Below are positions 28,139-36,946 of a stretch of DNA of 55,882 nt, piece by piece. Source of the stretch: Burkholderiales bacterium (lineage in GTDB: Bacteria > Pseudomonadota > Gammaproteobacteria > Burkholderiales > SG8-41); assembly GCA_022841375.1 (NCBI GenBank), contig JALHRQ010000019.1:1-55882 (forward strand), in the 5' to 3' direction. A program made the translations under genes and the position numbers. The notes beneath the pieces are model-generated. The model was not told the origin of the DNA. It did no database searches and was given only the letters and a program-made list of their open reading frames with translations. How positions within the stretch are numbered: position 1 is the stretch's first letter; every line of letters starts with the position of its first letter.

Positions 28139-29821
28139 ATGGGCTTCAGCACCAGCGATAAAAAATCCGGTCCGACCATCTCCGGCGCACGCGCGCTGGT
28201 CGACGGCCTGCTGCGCGAAGGCATTGACCATGTCTTCGGCATCCCCGGCACGCAGAACCTGGCGATTCTGGACGAACTCCGCGTCACACCGCAGATCCGC
28301 TTCATCCTTACGCGCCACGAACAGGGCGCTGCATTCATGGCCTACGGCTTTGCCCGCGCCGCCAACAAACCCTCGGTGGTCACCGTCACCGAAGGTCCGG
28401 GCATCACCAACATTGTTACTGCCACCGCGGCCGCCTTCAAAGGCAATGTACCGGTGATCAGCATCACCGGCGTGCAGGAAAGCGTGATGCGCGAGCGCGA
28501 CGCCACACAGGACATGGACCAGATCCCGTTCATGAAGCCCATCACCAAATGGGCTTACAGCATTCCCTACCCCGAAAAAATCCAGGAAGCCGTGCGCAAG
28601 GCATTCCGCGTCGCACTGACCGAACCGCAGGGCCCGACGCATATTGAAGCCGCCAGCGAAGTGCTGCTGCAGCAGGTCACTCCGGAAACCACGTTGCCCG
28701 CTGCCTACCGCAGCACCGTGCCGGCGGTGTGCGACCCGGCGCAGATCGACGCAGCCTGGGCGCTGATCAGCAAGGCCGAACGACCGCTGTTCGTCGTCGG
28801 CCGCGGCGTGATGAAAGAGAACGCGGTCACCGCGATGGAGCGACTCGCAACCGCGGCGGGCATACCGGTCACCGTGCTGCAGTATTCGCCCGACGCTTTC
28901 CCCGCGACGCATCCGCTGGCGCTGGGCCCCTTGGGCCGCAATGCTTTCGGCAGCGCCAACAAGAATGCACCCAAAGCCGACGTCATCGTTGCCCTCGGTG
29001 CGCACTTCGACGTGTTCTCGACGATGTATAAATACGGCATCTTCAGCGAGACCGCGAAAATCATTCATAACACTTCAGCACCGGGCCAGATCGGCATCGT
29101 GTTCCCGGTGGAACTCGGGGTCGCCGGCTCCGCGACCAGTTTCATCGAGGGCCTCGCCGAACGTGCGGCCAAAGGCAAGGCGCGCACGCCGTGGGTCGAT
29201 GTCGCCAAAGCCCGCGCCGATTTCGAAGCCGAAATCACTGCCGTGCTCAAACCGGAGATGGAACCGATTCAGCCGCAGTTCGTCGCCCACACCATCCGCA
29301 AGGCACTGCCCAGGGACGGCATCCTCGTCGTTGACGCCGGCAACGGCGGCAAACACGTGCGCACCTACTTCAAGAGTTATTTGCCCAATTCCTTCATGTG
29401 CATTGACGACTGGGCCTCGGTCGGCGGTTCATTCCCGATCGCACTGGGCGCCAAACTGGCGCAGCCGAACCGCCCGGTGCTGTGCGCCTCGGGTGACATG
29501 GGCGCGATGTGCAATATCGGTGAACTGGAAACCGCGGTGCGCGAAAACATCGCCGTCGTCTATGTGGTGTTCAACGACCAGGGCCTGGGCAATGAACGCG
29601 CGTTCCAGAACGAACACTTCGGCGGGCGCTACTTTGCGGTGGATTATAAAAACCCGGATTTTGGTGCGCTCGCTAAAGTGTTCGGCGCCCATGGCGAACA
29701 TGTCACCCGTCCGCAGGATCTCGAAGGCGCCATCCAGCGTGCCTTCGCCAGCGGCAAGCCGGCGATCATTGACGTGATGATCGACCAGAACAATCTGGCG
29801 CCGGTGGTGCATCGGACGTAA
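28139..29821 (+). CDS. thiamine pyrophosphate-dependent enzyme (acetolactate synthase large subunit-like)
   Basis: 560-aa enzyme with the three-domain layout of the acetolactate synthase/benzoylformate decarboxylase family: N-terminal Pyr domain with the activating Glu in ILTRHEQGAAFMAYGFAR, a central Rossmann-like domain, and a C-terminal PP domain with the Mg-TPP motif starting CASGDMGAMCNIGELETAV and ending FNDQG. GPGITNIVTATAAAFKGNVPVISI is also characteristic. True acetolactate synthase seems unlikely because no small regulatory subunit or ilvC is nearby; a catabolic 2-keto-acid decarboxylase, sulfoacetaldehyde acetyltransferase-like or oxalyl-CoA decarboxylase-like role is possible. Diverges from a Bug gene. 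Confidence 0.9.
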   Translation: MGFSTSDKKSGPTISGARALVDGLLREGIDHVFGIPGTQNLAILDELRVTPQIRFILTRHEQGAAFMAYGFARAANKPSVVTVTEGPGITNIVTATAAAFKGNVPVISITGVQESVMRERDATQDMDQIPFMKPITKWAYSIPYPEKIQEAVRKAFRVALTEPQGPTHIEAASEVLLQQVTPETTLPAAYRSTVPAVCDPAQIDAAWALISKAERPLFVVGRGVMKENAVTAMERLATAAGIPVTVLQYSPDAFPATHPLALGPLGRNAFGSANKNAPKADVIVALGAHFDVFSTMYKYGIFSETAKIIHNTSAPGQIGIVFPVELGVAGSATSFIEGLAERAAKGKARTPWVDVAKARADFEAEITAVLKPEMEPIQPQFVAHTIRKALPRDGILVVDAGNGGKHVRTYFKSYLPNSFMCIDDWASVGGSFPIALGAKLAQPNRPVLCASGDMGAMCNIGELETAVRENIAVVYVVFNDQGLGNERAFQNEHFGGRYFAVDYKNPDFGALAKVFGAHGEHVTRPQDLEGAIQRAFASGKPAIIDVMIDQNNLAPVVHRT

Positions 29822-29871
29822 TGCGCCGGAAGTAAATCGCCGCACCGGATTTTGCGGGCCTTCGGCGACGC

Positions 29872-30816
29872 TCAGCCGCCGAAGGCCTTGCGGTGCAGTT
29901 CGAGGTCGACGTATCGCAGCGGATCGGTCAGCGTTTTTTGCGGCACGCCGAAACGCGTGCGCAAGGCCAGCACGGTGCGGATGCCTTCAAGATCCAGCGC
30001 CAGATCGCGCCAGAAACCGCCCTTGTCGTCGAGCAGGATATCCAGCGACAGCCGCGCCAGTTCCGGCGTCACTGACGCGTCATTCGCCATCAGCAGTTCA
30101 GCGGAAGCGCCACGATTGCTGCGGTCATACAGCCAGTTCATCGCATCGCGATAACCGCGCATGAAACCGATCACTGCGGCCTCGTTGTTTTTGATCCATG
30201 CGCGCTGGGCGAAACCGGTGCGGCCCTGGTAGCGGCCGAGAAGGTCACGCGCCGTGCCGAGCTTGGTGAATCCCTGATCGGCGGCAATCTTGTCCAGCGG
30301 TGTCGCCAGCAAACCGGCCGCGTAATTGCCGTCAAGCATCGCCTTGAGCCGCATCGGTCCGCCGCCGGTGCGTTCATAGGTGACGTCGGCATCGGTCATG
30401 CCGGCGCGGGCAATCATCTCGCGCAGGATGAAGGCATAACCGGTGGTCAGCGCATCTACCGCGATCTTTTTGCCGCGCAGATCCGCCACGGAATGAATGT
30501 CGGGGCTGGCCATCAGGCTCTGGAAACTGTCATCGACGCCCATGAAGGCCACGAGGTCGCAGTGGCCTTCATATTCCGCCTCGCCCTGCCCCTCCTGATA
30601 GGCGACGAGGTTGTCCATCGCAGTAACCGTGAGATCGAATTTTCCTTCGATCAGGTTTTTCATCAGGAACACGGAATTGGGGGTGTGCGTGATGTTGACC
30701 TCAATGCCGTGCTGCGCAAAAAACCCCTGGCCCTGCGCCACCCAGGCCGGCAGCGAATAACCGCCGCCGAAAGTAATCATGTTGACGGTCTGCAGCGGTT
30801 TTTTGGCGTTGGACAT
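29872..30816 (-). CDS. NMT1/THI5-like ABC-type substrate-binding protein without signal peptide
   Basis: 314-aa periplasmic-binding-fold protein of the SsuA/THI5/NMT1 group. VNMITFGGGYSLPAWVAQGQGFFAQHGIEV is the family opening, and SVADLRGKKIAVDALTTGYAFILREM is the second-lobe signature. Start ATG 30816; GTG 30819 is possible. The N-terminus MSNAKKPLQTV is short and polar with no export signal and no upstream in-frame alternative that would supply one. No ABC permease or ATPase is nearby. It may act in the cytoplasm as an enzyme or sensor, as known THI5-type proteins do. Its stop lies in a 10-bp hairpin (29857-29887) shared with the convergent TPP gene. Confidence 0.85.
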   Translation of the reverse strand: MSNAKKPLQTVNMITFGGGYSLPAWVAQGQGFFAQHGIEVNITHTPNSVFLMKNLIEGKFDLTVTAMDNLVAYQEGQGEAEYEGHCDLVAFMGVDDSFQSLMASPDIHSVADLRGKKIAVDALTTGYAFILREMIARAGMTDADVTYERTGGGPMRLKAMLDGNYAAGLLATPLDKIAADQGFTKLGTARDLLGRYQGRTGFAQRAWIKNNEAAVIGFMRGYRDAMNWLYDRSNRGASAELLMANDASVTPELARLSLDILLDDKGGFWRDLALDLEGIRTVLALRTRFGVPQKTLTDPLRYVDLELHRKAFGG

Positions 30817-30912
30817 CACGGGCTCTCAAAAAGGAATGCCCGCCACGATACACGACGCGCCGCAGCGTGAGTAGAATGCCCGCTCCGACCTCACCGTGAG
30901 CGATGCCACATC

Positions 30913-32133
30913 ATGAACGCGCCTGTCACCCGCCGCTGGACCGAACAACGCTGGCTGATCGACAACGTCATCCGTTCCGTGGGCATCGACTGGGATCAAC
31001 CGCGCAGCATCAATTACAACGCACCCTGCGGACCCGAAGCCAACGCAGACTTCGCGGCGATCCGCGAGCGAGTCAAGAAATATGCCGACATCTCCCCGGC
31101 TTTTGAAACCGCAGCCAAACGGCGCGAAGCCAAAGCCAAGGCCGCCGAAGATGCCGGCGAAACCGTCACCGCGCGCCAGAATTATTTCATCGCCGCCGTG
31201 CAATACGCCGCTTCGCAGTGGCCTTACGACGAAAACAACGAAAAAAACCTCGCCCTCAACCAGCGCAAGCGTGAGTGTTACCTGAACTACGCGAAACATG
31301 CCGACCACAAGGTCGAAGCGGCATGGATTCCGTTCCAGGGCAAAGCACTGCCCGGCTGGCTGCACCTGCCGCCCGGCTACAGCGGCGGACGGATTCCAGC
31401 CGTGGTGTCGATTCCCGGCATGGACGGCTTCAAGGAAGCCAGCGTCGCCATGTACGGCGACCGCTGGCTGTCACGCGGCATCGCGGTGCTGAGCATCGAA
31501 GGTCCGGGCCAGTATGAAAGCGCCGTCCACAACATCCATGTCAGCATGGAGAACTGGACCGAGGCCGCGACCGCGATCATGAACTGGATGGTCGCGCGTC
31601 CTGAAATCGATGCGCAGCGCATCGGGGTCATTGGCCAGAGTTTCGGTTCGTTTTTTGCGACCATCTCCGCATCCGTCGAACCGCGTTATCGCGCCTGCGC
31701 CGTCACCGCGACCTGCCTCGAACCGGGCTTCCACACCATTTTTGAAGAAGCTTCGCCCACTTTCAAGCAGCGCTTCATGTACATGTCGGGTTACACCGAC
31801 GAGAGCGCCTTCGACCAGTTCCGCAAAACGCTGACCTGGGAAGGTCATGCCAAAAATATCAAAGTGCCGTATTTGTGTGTCGCCGGCGAATCCGATGAGC
31901 TGTCACCGCTGGCGCATACCGAGCGCCTGCTGACGACGTTGCAATGCCCGAAACGGCTGGTGGTGTATCAGGACAGCCGGCACTCCGTCGGCAACGTGCC
32001 CGCCGCAAGCCTGGGGCCGACACCCGCAGTGCTGGTCGCCGACTGGATGAACGCGCGGCTGGCCGGTAAGTCTTTTGAAAGCGAACGGTGGTTTGTCGAA
32101 GCCAGCGGCAAAATCGCCAAAACCCCGTACTAA
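30913..32133 (+). CDS. alpha/beta hydrolase, FrsA / 2,6-dihydroxypseudooxynicotine hydrolase-like
   Basis: 406 aa. An N-terminal helical lid domain (about 1-130) precedes an alpha/beta-hydrolase core. Core motifs are VVSIPGMDGFKEAS, the nucleophile elbow IGVIGQSFGSFFA (Ser near residue 243), Asp in CVAGESDELSP and His in YQDSRHSVGN. The lid plus core arrangement matches the FrsA/DUF1100 and pseudooxynicotine C-C hydrolase families rather than simple esterases. Start ATG 30913; diverges from the NMT1-like gene with a 96-nt gap. A C-C bond hydrolase acting on a ring-cleavage product is possible but unproven. Confidence 0.88.
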   Translation: MNAPVTRRWTEQRWLIDNVIRSVGIDWDQPRSINYNAPCGPEANADFAAIRERVKKYADISPAFETAAKRREAKAKAAEDAGETVTARQNYFIAAVQYAASQWPYDENNEKNLALNQRKRECYLNYAKHADHKVEAAWIPFQGKALPGWLHLPPGYSGGRIPAVVSIPGMDGFKEASVAMYGDRWLSRGIAVLSIEGPGQYESAVHNIHVSMENWTEAATAIMNWMVARPEIDAQRIGVIGQSFGSFFATISASVEPRYRACAVTATCLEPGFHTIFEEASPTFKQRFMYMSGYTDESAFDQFRKTLTWEGHAKNIKVPYLCVAGESDELSPLAHTERLLTTLQCPKRLVVYQDSRHSVGNVPAASLGPTPAVLVADWMNARLAGKSFESERWFVEASGKIAKTPY

Positions 32134-32145
32134 CGAACGCATTAA

Positions 32146-32228
32146 GCCCCTCTCCCGCTTGCGGGACCTCGGTGCCGCTTGACGGTAGAGGGTCGGGGAC
32201 AAGGGAACACTTGGAGCGAAGCAGAGGG
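32146..32228. repeat. left repeat flanking the DUF559 gene
   Basis: GCCCCTCTCCCG opening and a 26-bp end (32203-32228, GGGAACACTTGGAGCGAAGC...) that recurs perfectly at 32648-32673 after the DUF559 gene. The middle, corresponding to the second palindrome arm, is degenerate here. Confidence 0.85.
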
Positions 32229-32231
32229 CAA

Positions 32232-32600
32232 ATGCTCAACAAAGCAAAATCCCTGCGCAGCAACCAGACCGAAGCCGAACGCAAACTCTGGTACCACCTG
32301 CGCGCCCATCGCTTCATGGGCTTGAAATTCAAGCGCCAGAAACCCATCGGCCGCTACATCGTCGATTTCATTTGCATGGACCGCCATCTGATCATTGAAC
32401 TGGACGGGGGACAACATGCGGATCAAGCTAACTACGATCAACAGCGCGACGCATGGCTACGCGCTCAGGGCTATACCGTGCTGCGGTTTTGGAATAACGA
32501 AGTCCTGCAAGAGACTGAAGGTGTTTTGGAACAGATACGACTCACGCTACCTGCCGCCCTCTCCCCCAACCCCTCTCCCGTAAACGGGAGAGGGGAGTAA
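32232..32600 (+). CDS. DUF559 endonuclease-like protein
   Basis: 122-aa protein of the DUF559 family, related in fold to Vsr and other PD-(D/E)XK-like nucleases. Start ATG 32232 (MLNKAKSLRSNQTEAERKLW) is the family N-terminus. Conserved stretches are YHLRAHRFMGLKFKRQKPIGRYIVDFIC (catalytic Asp), LIIELDGGQHADQANYDQQRDAWLRAQGY (Glu and His) and VLRFWNNEVL. Its last ten codons run through the palindrome at 32570-32595, giving the C-terminus NPSPVNGRGE. Lies between direct repeats of 62-83 nt. Function of the family is not established; association with palindromic repeats is commonly seen. Confidence 0.9.
   Translation: MLNKAKSLRSNQTEAERKLWYHLRAHRFMGLKFKRQKPIGRYIVDFICMDRHLIIELDGGQHADQANYDQQRDAWLRAQGYTVLRFWNNEVLQETEGVLEQIRLTLPAALSPNPSPVNGRGE
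32570..32595. repeat. palindrome 1, CCCCTCTCCCG-TAAA-CGGGAGAGGGG
   Basis: Perfect 11-bp inverted repeat, overlapping the DUF559 stop region. Its loop is the reverse complement of the loop of the palindrome at 32613. Confidence 0.9.
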
Positions 32601-32611
32601 TAGCCGGGAAA

Positions 32612-32673
32612 GCCCCTCTCCCGTTTACGGGAGAGGGGTGGGGGAGAGGGAACACTTGGAGCGAAGCAGAGGG
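32612..32673. repeat. right repeat flanking the DUF559 gene, with palindrome 2
   Basis: Contains CCCCTCTCCCG-TTTA-CGGGAGAGGGG (32613-32638) and the 26-bp sequence identical to 32203-32228. Together with the left copy it brackets the DUF559 gene. Confidence 0.88.
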
Positions 32674-32707
32674 AAGCTTGAAGCGAATCCAGGGCGAAGA
32701 AGGAGAA

Positions 32708-33691
32708 TTACTCCGGCTTGATGCCGGCCGCCTTCACCACCTTCGCCCACTTGACGACTTCCGAGCGCACCAGCGTCGAGAATTCTTCCGGCGTATTGCC
32801 GACCGGGTCGGCGCCGCTGGCTAAGAAACGCTCGCGCACGCCGGCGTCCTGCAGCGCAAACACCACGGCCTTATTCAACTTGGCGACGACGTCCCTGGGC
32901 ATGCCCGCCGGTCCCATCAGTCCGTACCATTGCACCGCGTCGTAACCGGTCACGCCCTGTTCGGCGATGGTGGGAATATCCGGCGCAATCTTTGAGCGCG
33001 CGGCGCTGGTGACACCGTAGGCGTGTACGCGGCCGGCCTTCAACTGCTGGGTGCCGACGATCATGTTGGTGACCATGAACGGCACGTAACCGGCGATCAG
33101 GTCGGCCATCGCCGTGTTCGCGCTTTTATACGGCACATGCACCATCTTCAGCCCCGCCATGCTCAGGAACATTTCCATGCACAAATGCAGATTGGAGCCG
33201 GTACCGGCCGATCCGAACTCGAACTTGCCGGGGCGGGCCTTGGAGTACGCAATCAGTTCCTTGACGTTTTTAGGCTGCATTGATGGATGGCCCACCAGCA
33301 TATTGGGCAGCACCACGAACTGGCTGATCGGCGTGAAATCGCGCACCGGGTCGAACGGCAGGTTTTTCTGCATCGACGGCTGGATGGTCATGCTGCTGAT
33401 CGCGGTGAGCAACGTATAACCGTCGGGGGCCGCGCGCGCAACCGCTTCGCTACCGACGATGGAACCGGCCCCGGGACGATTTTCGGCAATCACCCGCTGA
33501 CCAAGGGATTCATCCATCTTCGGCAGGACCATGCGCGTCGTCGAGTCGGTGCCGCCGCCGGCGCCGGAAGGCACGATGATCCTGATCGTCCGCGTCGGGT
33601 AGTTCTGCTGCGCCGCAACTGACAGTGCCGTGCCGAACACCGCAACACCCAACAAAGCGCAAAAACGATGGACCGGGCTGCTGACAGGCAT
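32708..33691 (-). CDS. Bug/TctC binding protein (6)
   Basis: 327 aa from ATG 33691, with GAGGAG upstream. A longer in-frame reading back to 33865 adds 58 residues that would displace the signal peptide, so it is rejected. Signal peptide MPVSSPVHRFCALLGVAVFG ... SVAAQQ. Pocket motif IIVPSGAGGGTDSTTR differs from the usual Pro-Phe-x-x-Gly-Gly in having Ser-Gly-Ala. Monocistronic; diverges from the metallo-beta-lactamase-fold gene. Confidence 0.92.
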   Translation of the reverse strand: MPVSSPVHRFCALLGVAVFGTALSVAAQQNYPTRTIRIIVPSGAGGGTDSTTRMVLPKMDESLGQRVIAENRPGAGSIVGSEAVARAAPDGYTLLTAISSMTIQPSMQKNLPFDPVRDFTPISQFVVLPNMLVGHPSMQPKNVKELIAYSKARPGKFEFGSAGTGSNLHLCMEMFLSMAGLKMVHVPYKSANTAMADLIAGYVPFMVTNMIVGTQQLKAGRVHAYGVTSAARSKIAPDIPTIAEQGVTGYDAVQWYGLMGPAGMPRDVVAKLNKAVVFALQDAGVRERFLASGADPVGNTPEEFSTLVRSEVVKWAKVVKAAGIKPE

Positions 33692-33930
33692 ACGAAGCTC
33701 CTCTTTTTTGACATCCGGATCACGCGCCGGATGAATTATTAAATAATGTAATGATTCTCGCCGTGCACCCTGCGCTTGTAAAGCAAGAAAGCGCGTGGAA
33801 ACACAGGCCGCACACCGGCTATTCCCGCCGACCGCGATATTTTTTAGGCTGTTTTTCCGACACATTCCTTAGGCATAATGGCCGCCTGCAGTAGGGGGAG
33901 GCCCGACTGCCCAAATTCCGGAGGTCATTC

Positions 33931-34830
33931 ATGTTGCGCATCCTGCTTGCCATCATCACCCTGGCATTCGCCACCAGCGCCAGCACCCAGGACAAACCCG
34001 CTGCTGCACCGGCAGAGAAACCACCGATGTTTGCCACCACCAAAGTCGAAGGCACCGACAACGTCTACGTATTCCGTTACGGCAACCATCAGGCGATGTT
34101 CGTCGTCACTTCAGCCGGCGTGATCGCCACCGATCCCATTGGATACGGCCGGCCGCAGGCGGTAACCACCTATATTGATGAAATCAAAAAAGTCACCAGC
34201 CAGCCGATCAAATACCTGATCTACAGCCACCATCACTATGACCATATCGCCGGCGGCAAACCATTCAAGGATGCCGGCGCGATCATCGTCTCCCATCGCC
34301 GCGCCAAGGAACGCCTTGCCCTGTTGAAAGACCCGTTCACCCCGTTGCCTGACGAAGTGATGGAAGACAAACGGGTCATTACCCTCGGCGGCACCTCGCT
34401 GGAACTCACTTATCACGGGCTCAATCACTCCGACAGCACCATTGCAATGCGCCTGCCCAAAGAAAAAGTCCTGTTCGTTGTGGACACACTGCCGGTTGGT
34501 TCGGTGCCGGGCCGCGGCATGATCGACTTTCATCCGCTGGAAGTCGAAAAATCCATCGAATCCATGCTTGCGATGGATTGGGACAAATTGATCCCGGGCC
34601 ATCCCGGCGCCCCCAACGGCCGTCTCGGCACCAAGGACGACGTGCGCGCGCAATTGCAGTTCCTGCGCGACGCTTCCGAAGCCGTAAAAGTCGCCGCGCG
34701 TGAAGGCAAGTGCTGGGAACCGGCGGAAAAAGAAGTCCAGCTGCCGCAATACCAGTCCTGGCCCGGCTACGCCGCAGGCATGCCGTTCGTGATCCGCCGT
34801 TATTGCGGGCTGTGGGGCCGCGGCACCTGA
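33931..34830 (+). CDS. metallo-beta-lactamase-fold hydrolase (exported)
   Basis: 299 aa from ATG 33931 (GGAGG upstream). A short signal peptide ends at TSASTQ, then a Pro/Ala-rich linker. The Zn-binding motif is YSHHHYDHIAGG (HxHxDH), further ligands are the His of HGLNHSDSTI, the Asp of LFVVDTLPVG and the His of IPGHPGAPNG. It is close to the quinoprotein-relay-system type of periplasmic metallohydrolases. The C-terminal third is helical and ends CGLWGRGT. Followed by a strong terminator. Substrate unknown. Confidence 0.9.
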   Translation: MLRILLAIITLAFATSASTQDKPAAAPAEKPPMFATTKVEGTDNVYVFRYGNHQAMFVVTSAGVIATDPIGYGRPQAVTTYIDEIKKVTSQPIKYLIYSHHHYDHIAGGKPFKDAGAIIVSHRRAKERLALLKDPFTPLPDEVMEDKRVITLGGTSLELTYHGLNHSDSTIAMRLPKEKVLFVVDTLPVGSVPGRGMIDFHPLEVEKSIESMLAMDWDKLIPGHPGAPNGRLGTKDDVRAQLQFLRDASEAVKVAAREGKCWEPAEKEVQLPQYQSWPGYAAGMPFVIRRYCGLWGRGT

Positions 34831-34847
34831 TCCCGCCGTTGCTCAAA

Positions 34848-34876
34848 CAAAACCCCGCGTCTGCGGGGTTTTTTTA
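34848..34876 (+). terminator. intrinsic terminator after the metallo-hydrolase gene
   Basis: Perfect stem AACCCCGC/GCGGGGTT (34851-34870), loop GTCT, followed by T-run. Faces the convergent Bug gene 7. Confidence 0.92.
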
Positions 34877-34903
34877 TGGCTTGTTGCCGGTGCGATTCAA
34901 CTT

Positions 34904-35884
34904 TCAGTCCACACGGATTCCCGTGCGTTGCACCACACGGGCCCAGCGATCCATATCGTTGGCCAGCAGTTTGGTCAGTTCCTCCGGCGAACTGGACTGC
35001 ACATCCACACCGAGCCCGGCCAGCCGTTCCCGCACATCGCTCTGTTTAAGCGCCTGCACGATTTCCGTATTGAGCCGGCGCACGATGTCAGACGGCAAAC
35101 GCGCCGGTCCGGCAAACCCGTACCACAGGCTGGCTTCATAACCGGGTACCGCTTCAGCCACCGTCGGCAATTCGGGCAAGGCCGGCGAGCGCTGCGCGCC
35201 GGTGGTCGCCAGCCCGCGCAGCCGCCGCGACTGCAGGTGGGGAATCACCGACAGGCTGGTTGCAAACGCCATCGTCACCTGCCCGCTGACCAGATCGGTC
35301 AAGGCCAGCGACATTCCTTTGTACGGCACATGCGTCATCTGCGTGCCGGTCAGCACTGCGAACAGCGCACCGCCGAGATGTCCGGAAGCACCGATGCCCG
35401 CGGACACATAACTCAGCTGACCCGGACGCGATCGCGCCAGCGCCGTCAGTTCGCGGACATTTCGAACGGGAACGGAAGGATGCACGGCCAACACCAGCGG
35501 ACTGGAACCGGCGAGCGAAATCATCGTGAAGTCGCGGACCGAATCAAAGGGCAGTTTGCTGTGCAGGGCGGCGTTGACCGCATGACCGCTGGGAATCAAC
35601 GCGATGGTGTAGCCATCCGCTGCTGCACGCGCAGTGAACTCGGTGCCGATAATGCCGTTGGCGCCGGTACGGTTTTCGACAATGACCTGTTGCCGAAAAC
35701 TCTCGCTCAATTTTGCCGCGACGGTGCGGCAGATGAGGTCATTGCCACCACCCGCAGCAAACGGTGAAATGATGCGAATCGTGCGCGAGGGGTAGCCCTG
35801 CTGCGCGACGGCAGGCAAGGCTGTTGCAGCCGCGCACAGCAGCGCGACCCACAACAGCGGCTTGCGCGCCGCCCGCTCAGCCAC
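34904..35884 (-). CDS. Bug/TctC binding protein (7)
   Basis: 326 aa from GTG 35884, which overlaps the end of the dienelactone hydrolase gene by 8 nt. This start is preferred over an ATG 63 nt upstream because it gives a clean signal peptide MAERAARKPLLWVALLCAA ... AVAQQ. Pocket motif IISPFAAGGGNDLICR, then VENRTGANGIIGTEFTARAAADGYTI. Translationally coupled to dienelactone hydrolase, so the ligand may be a lactone or a dienoic acid (inference). Confidence 0.9.
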   Translation of the reverse strand: MAERAARKPLLWVALLCAAATALPAVAQQGYPSRTIRIISPFAAGGGNDLICRTVAAKLSESFRQQVIVENRTGANGIIGTEFTARAAADGYTIALIPSGHAVNAALHSKLPFDSVRDFTMISLAGSSPLVLAVHPSVPVRNVRELTALARSRPGQLSYVSAGIGASGHLGGALFAVLTGTQMTHVPYKGMSLALTDLVSGQVTMAFATSLSVIPHLQSRRLRGLATTGAQRSPALPELPTVAEAVPGYEASLWYGFAGPARLPSDIVRRLNTEIVQALKQSDVRERLAGLGVDVQSSSPEELTKLLANDMDRWARVVQRTGIRVD

Positions 35885-36767
35885 GCAGATGCTGGTTGAA
35901 AAAATCCAGCGTACGCTGCCACGACAGCTTGGCAGCCGCTTCGTCATAACGCGGCGTGGTGTCGTTGTGAAACCCGTGCTGGGTATTCGGGTAGATATGC
36001 GTGGTGTAACGCACGTTGTTGGCCTTCAAAGCTTCTTCATACGCCGGCCAGCCCTTGTTGATGTTCTCGTCCTCGCTGGCGTAATGGATCAGCAGCGGCG
36101 CCTTGATCTTCGCCACTTCTGAGGCCGGCACCTGGCGTCCGTAGTACGGGACCGAGGCGCCCAGATCGGGCATGCGCGTCGCCAGCAGGTTGCAGATGCC
36201 GCCGCCGAAACAGAAACCGACTGCACCGATCCTGCCCGTGGTCTCCGCCCGCGCCTTGAGCACCTGAGCGGCCTGGTAAAGATCTTCCTCGCGTTTTTTC
36301 GCATCCTGCGCGGCAAACAATGCACGTGCCTTGTCCTCGTCGCCGGGATAACCACCGACCGGCGTCAGCGCATCCGGGGCAAAAGCCACGAAGTTGGCCA
36401 GAGCGAGCCGCCGCGCGACATCTTCGATATAAGGATTCAACCCGCGGTTTTCGTGAATCACCAGCACTGCCGGCAACTTGCCCTTGGCCTCCGCCGGCTG
36501 GGTGAAATAGCCGCGCATGCGGCCATGACCCTGCGGCGAATCGTATTCCAGGTATTGCGTGCGGATGCGTTTGTCGTCCTTCGCCACCTGCTGCGCCCAG
36601 GCAAAGTTGGGCTTGAGGCTTTCGAGCATTGCGGTCGCGGTGAATGCACCCACCGCAAATCTCGCGGCGCGGTCGAGAAACTCGCGCCGGTCAATGCGGC
36701 CGTGCACATAACCGTCGAACAGCTTCAGCACTTCCGGCGGAAAATCACCGGCTTTTTTGCGCTCCAT
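35877..36767 (-). CDS. dienelactone hydrolase family protein with N-terminal export-like segment
   Basis: 296 aa. Residues 1-60 form an extension with RREFLDRAARFAVGAFTATAML, a Tat-like twin-arginine/hydrophobic segment, although the second residue pattern RREFL is not a perfect Tat motif. The hydrolase core has AVLVIHENRGLNPYIEDVARRLA, the cysteine nucleophile in GAVGFCFGGGICNLLA, Asp in HYASEDENINKGW and His in YPNTQHGFHNDT, the DLH Cys-Asp-His triad. Family members hydrolyse dienelactone in chlorocatechol degradation, but many are general. Upstream gene of a coupled pair with Bug gene 7. Confidence 0.9.
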   Translation of the reverse strand: MERKKAGDFPPEVLKLFDGYVHGRIDRREFLDRAARFAVGAFTATAMLESLKPNFAWAQQVAKDDKRIRTQYLEYDSPQGHGRMRGYFTQPAEAKGKLPAVLVIHENRGLNPYIEDVARRLALANFVAFAPDALTPVGGYPGDEDKARALFAAQDAKKREEDLYQAAQVLKARAETTGRIGAVGFCFGGGICNLLATRMPDLGASVPYYGRQVPASEVAKIKAPLLIHYASEDENINKGWPAYEEALKANNVRYTTHIYPNTQHGFHNDTTPRYDEAAAKLSWQRTLDFFNQHLRG

Positions 36768-36803
36768 CGCAAGATCTCCTTTTAACTGTCGATAAAAACC
36801 AAC

Positions 36804-36892
36804 TCGTCACCCCGGCGTAAGCCGGGGTCCAGAAATCACCGATCATTCCCGTCACGCTCTGACTGGATGCCGGCTTCCGCCGGCATGACGGG
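36804..36892. repeat. REP-like doublet of inverted palindromic units
   Basis: Unit 1 (36804-36832) contains CCCCGGCGTAAGCCGGGG and unit 2 (36863-36892) contains ATGCCGGCTTCCGCCGGCAT. The units are in inverted orientation (TCGTCAC...TCCAG and CTGGAT...GACGGG), the arrangement of REPIN-type elements. Located between the dienelactone hydrolase and amidohydrolase genes. Confidence 0.8.
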
Positions 36893-36946
36893 TTTGCATT
36901 TTCCATCCACCAGCCACGCCCTTCAACCACGTCGTTTAGCCACGCC

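Noticed and set aside
28139-29821. Acetolactate synthase (ilvB) as a firm name for the TPP enzyme.
   Set aside because: No small subunit or ilvC nearby, and the family includes many other decarboxylases and ligases; only family level is supported.
29857-29887. Hairpin GGCCTTCGGC/GCCGAAGGCC as a bidirectional terminator.
   Set aside because: Stem is good, but no T-tract follows on either side and it lies within the 3' coding end of the NMT1-like gene.
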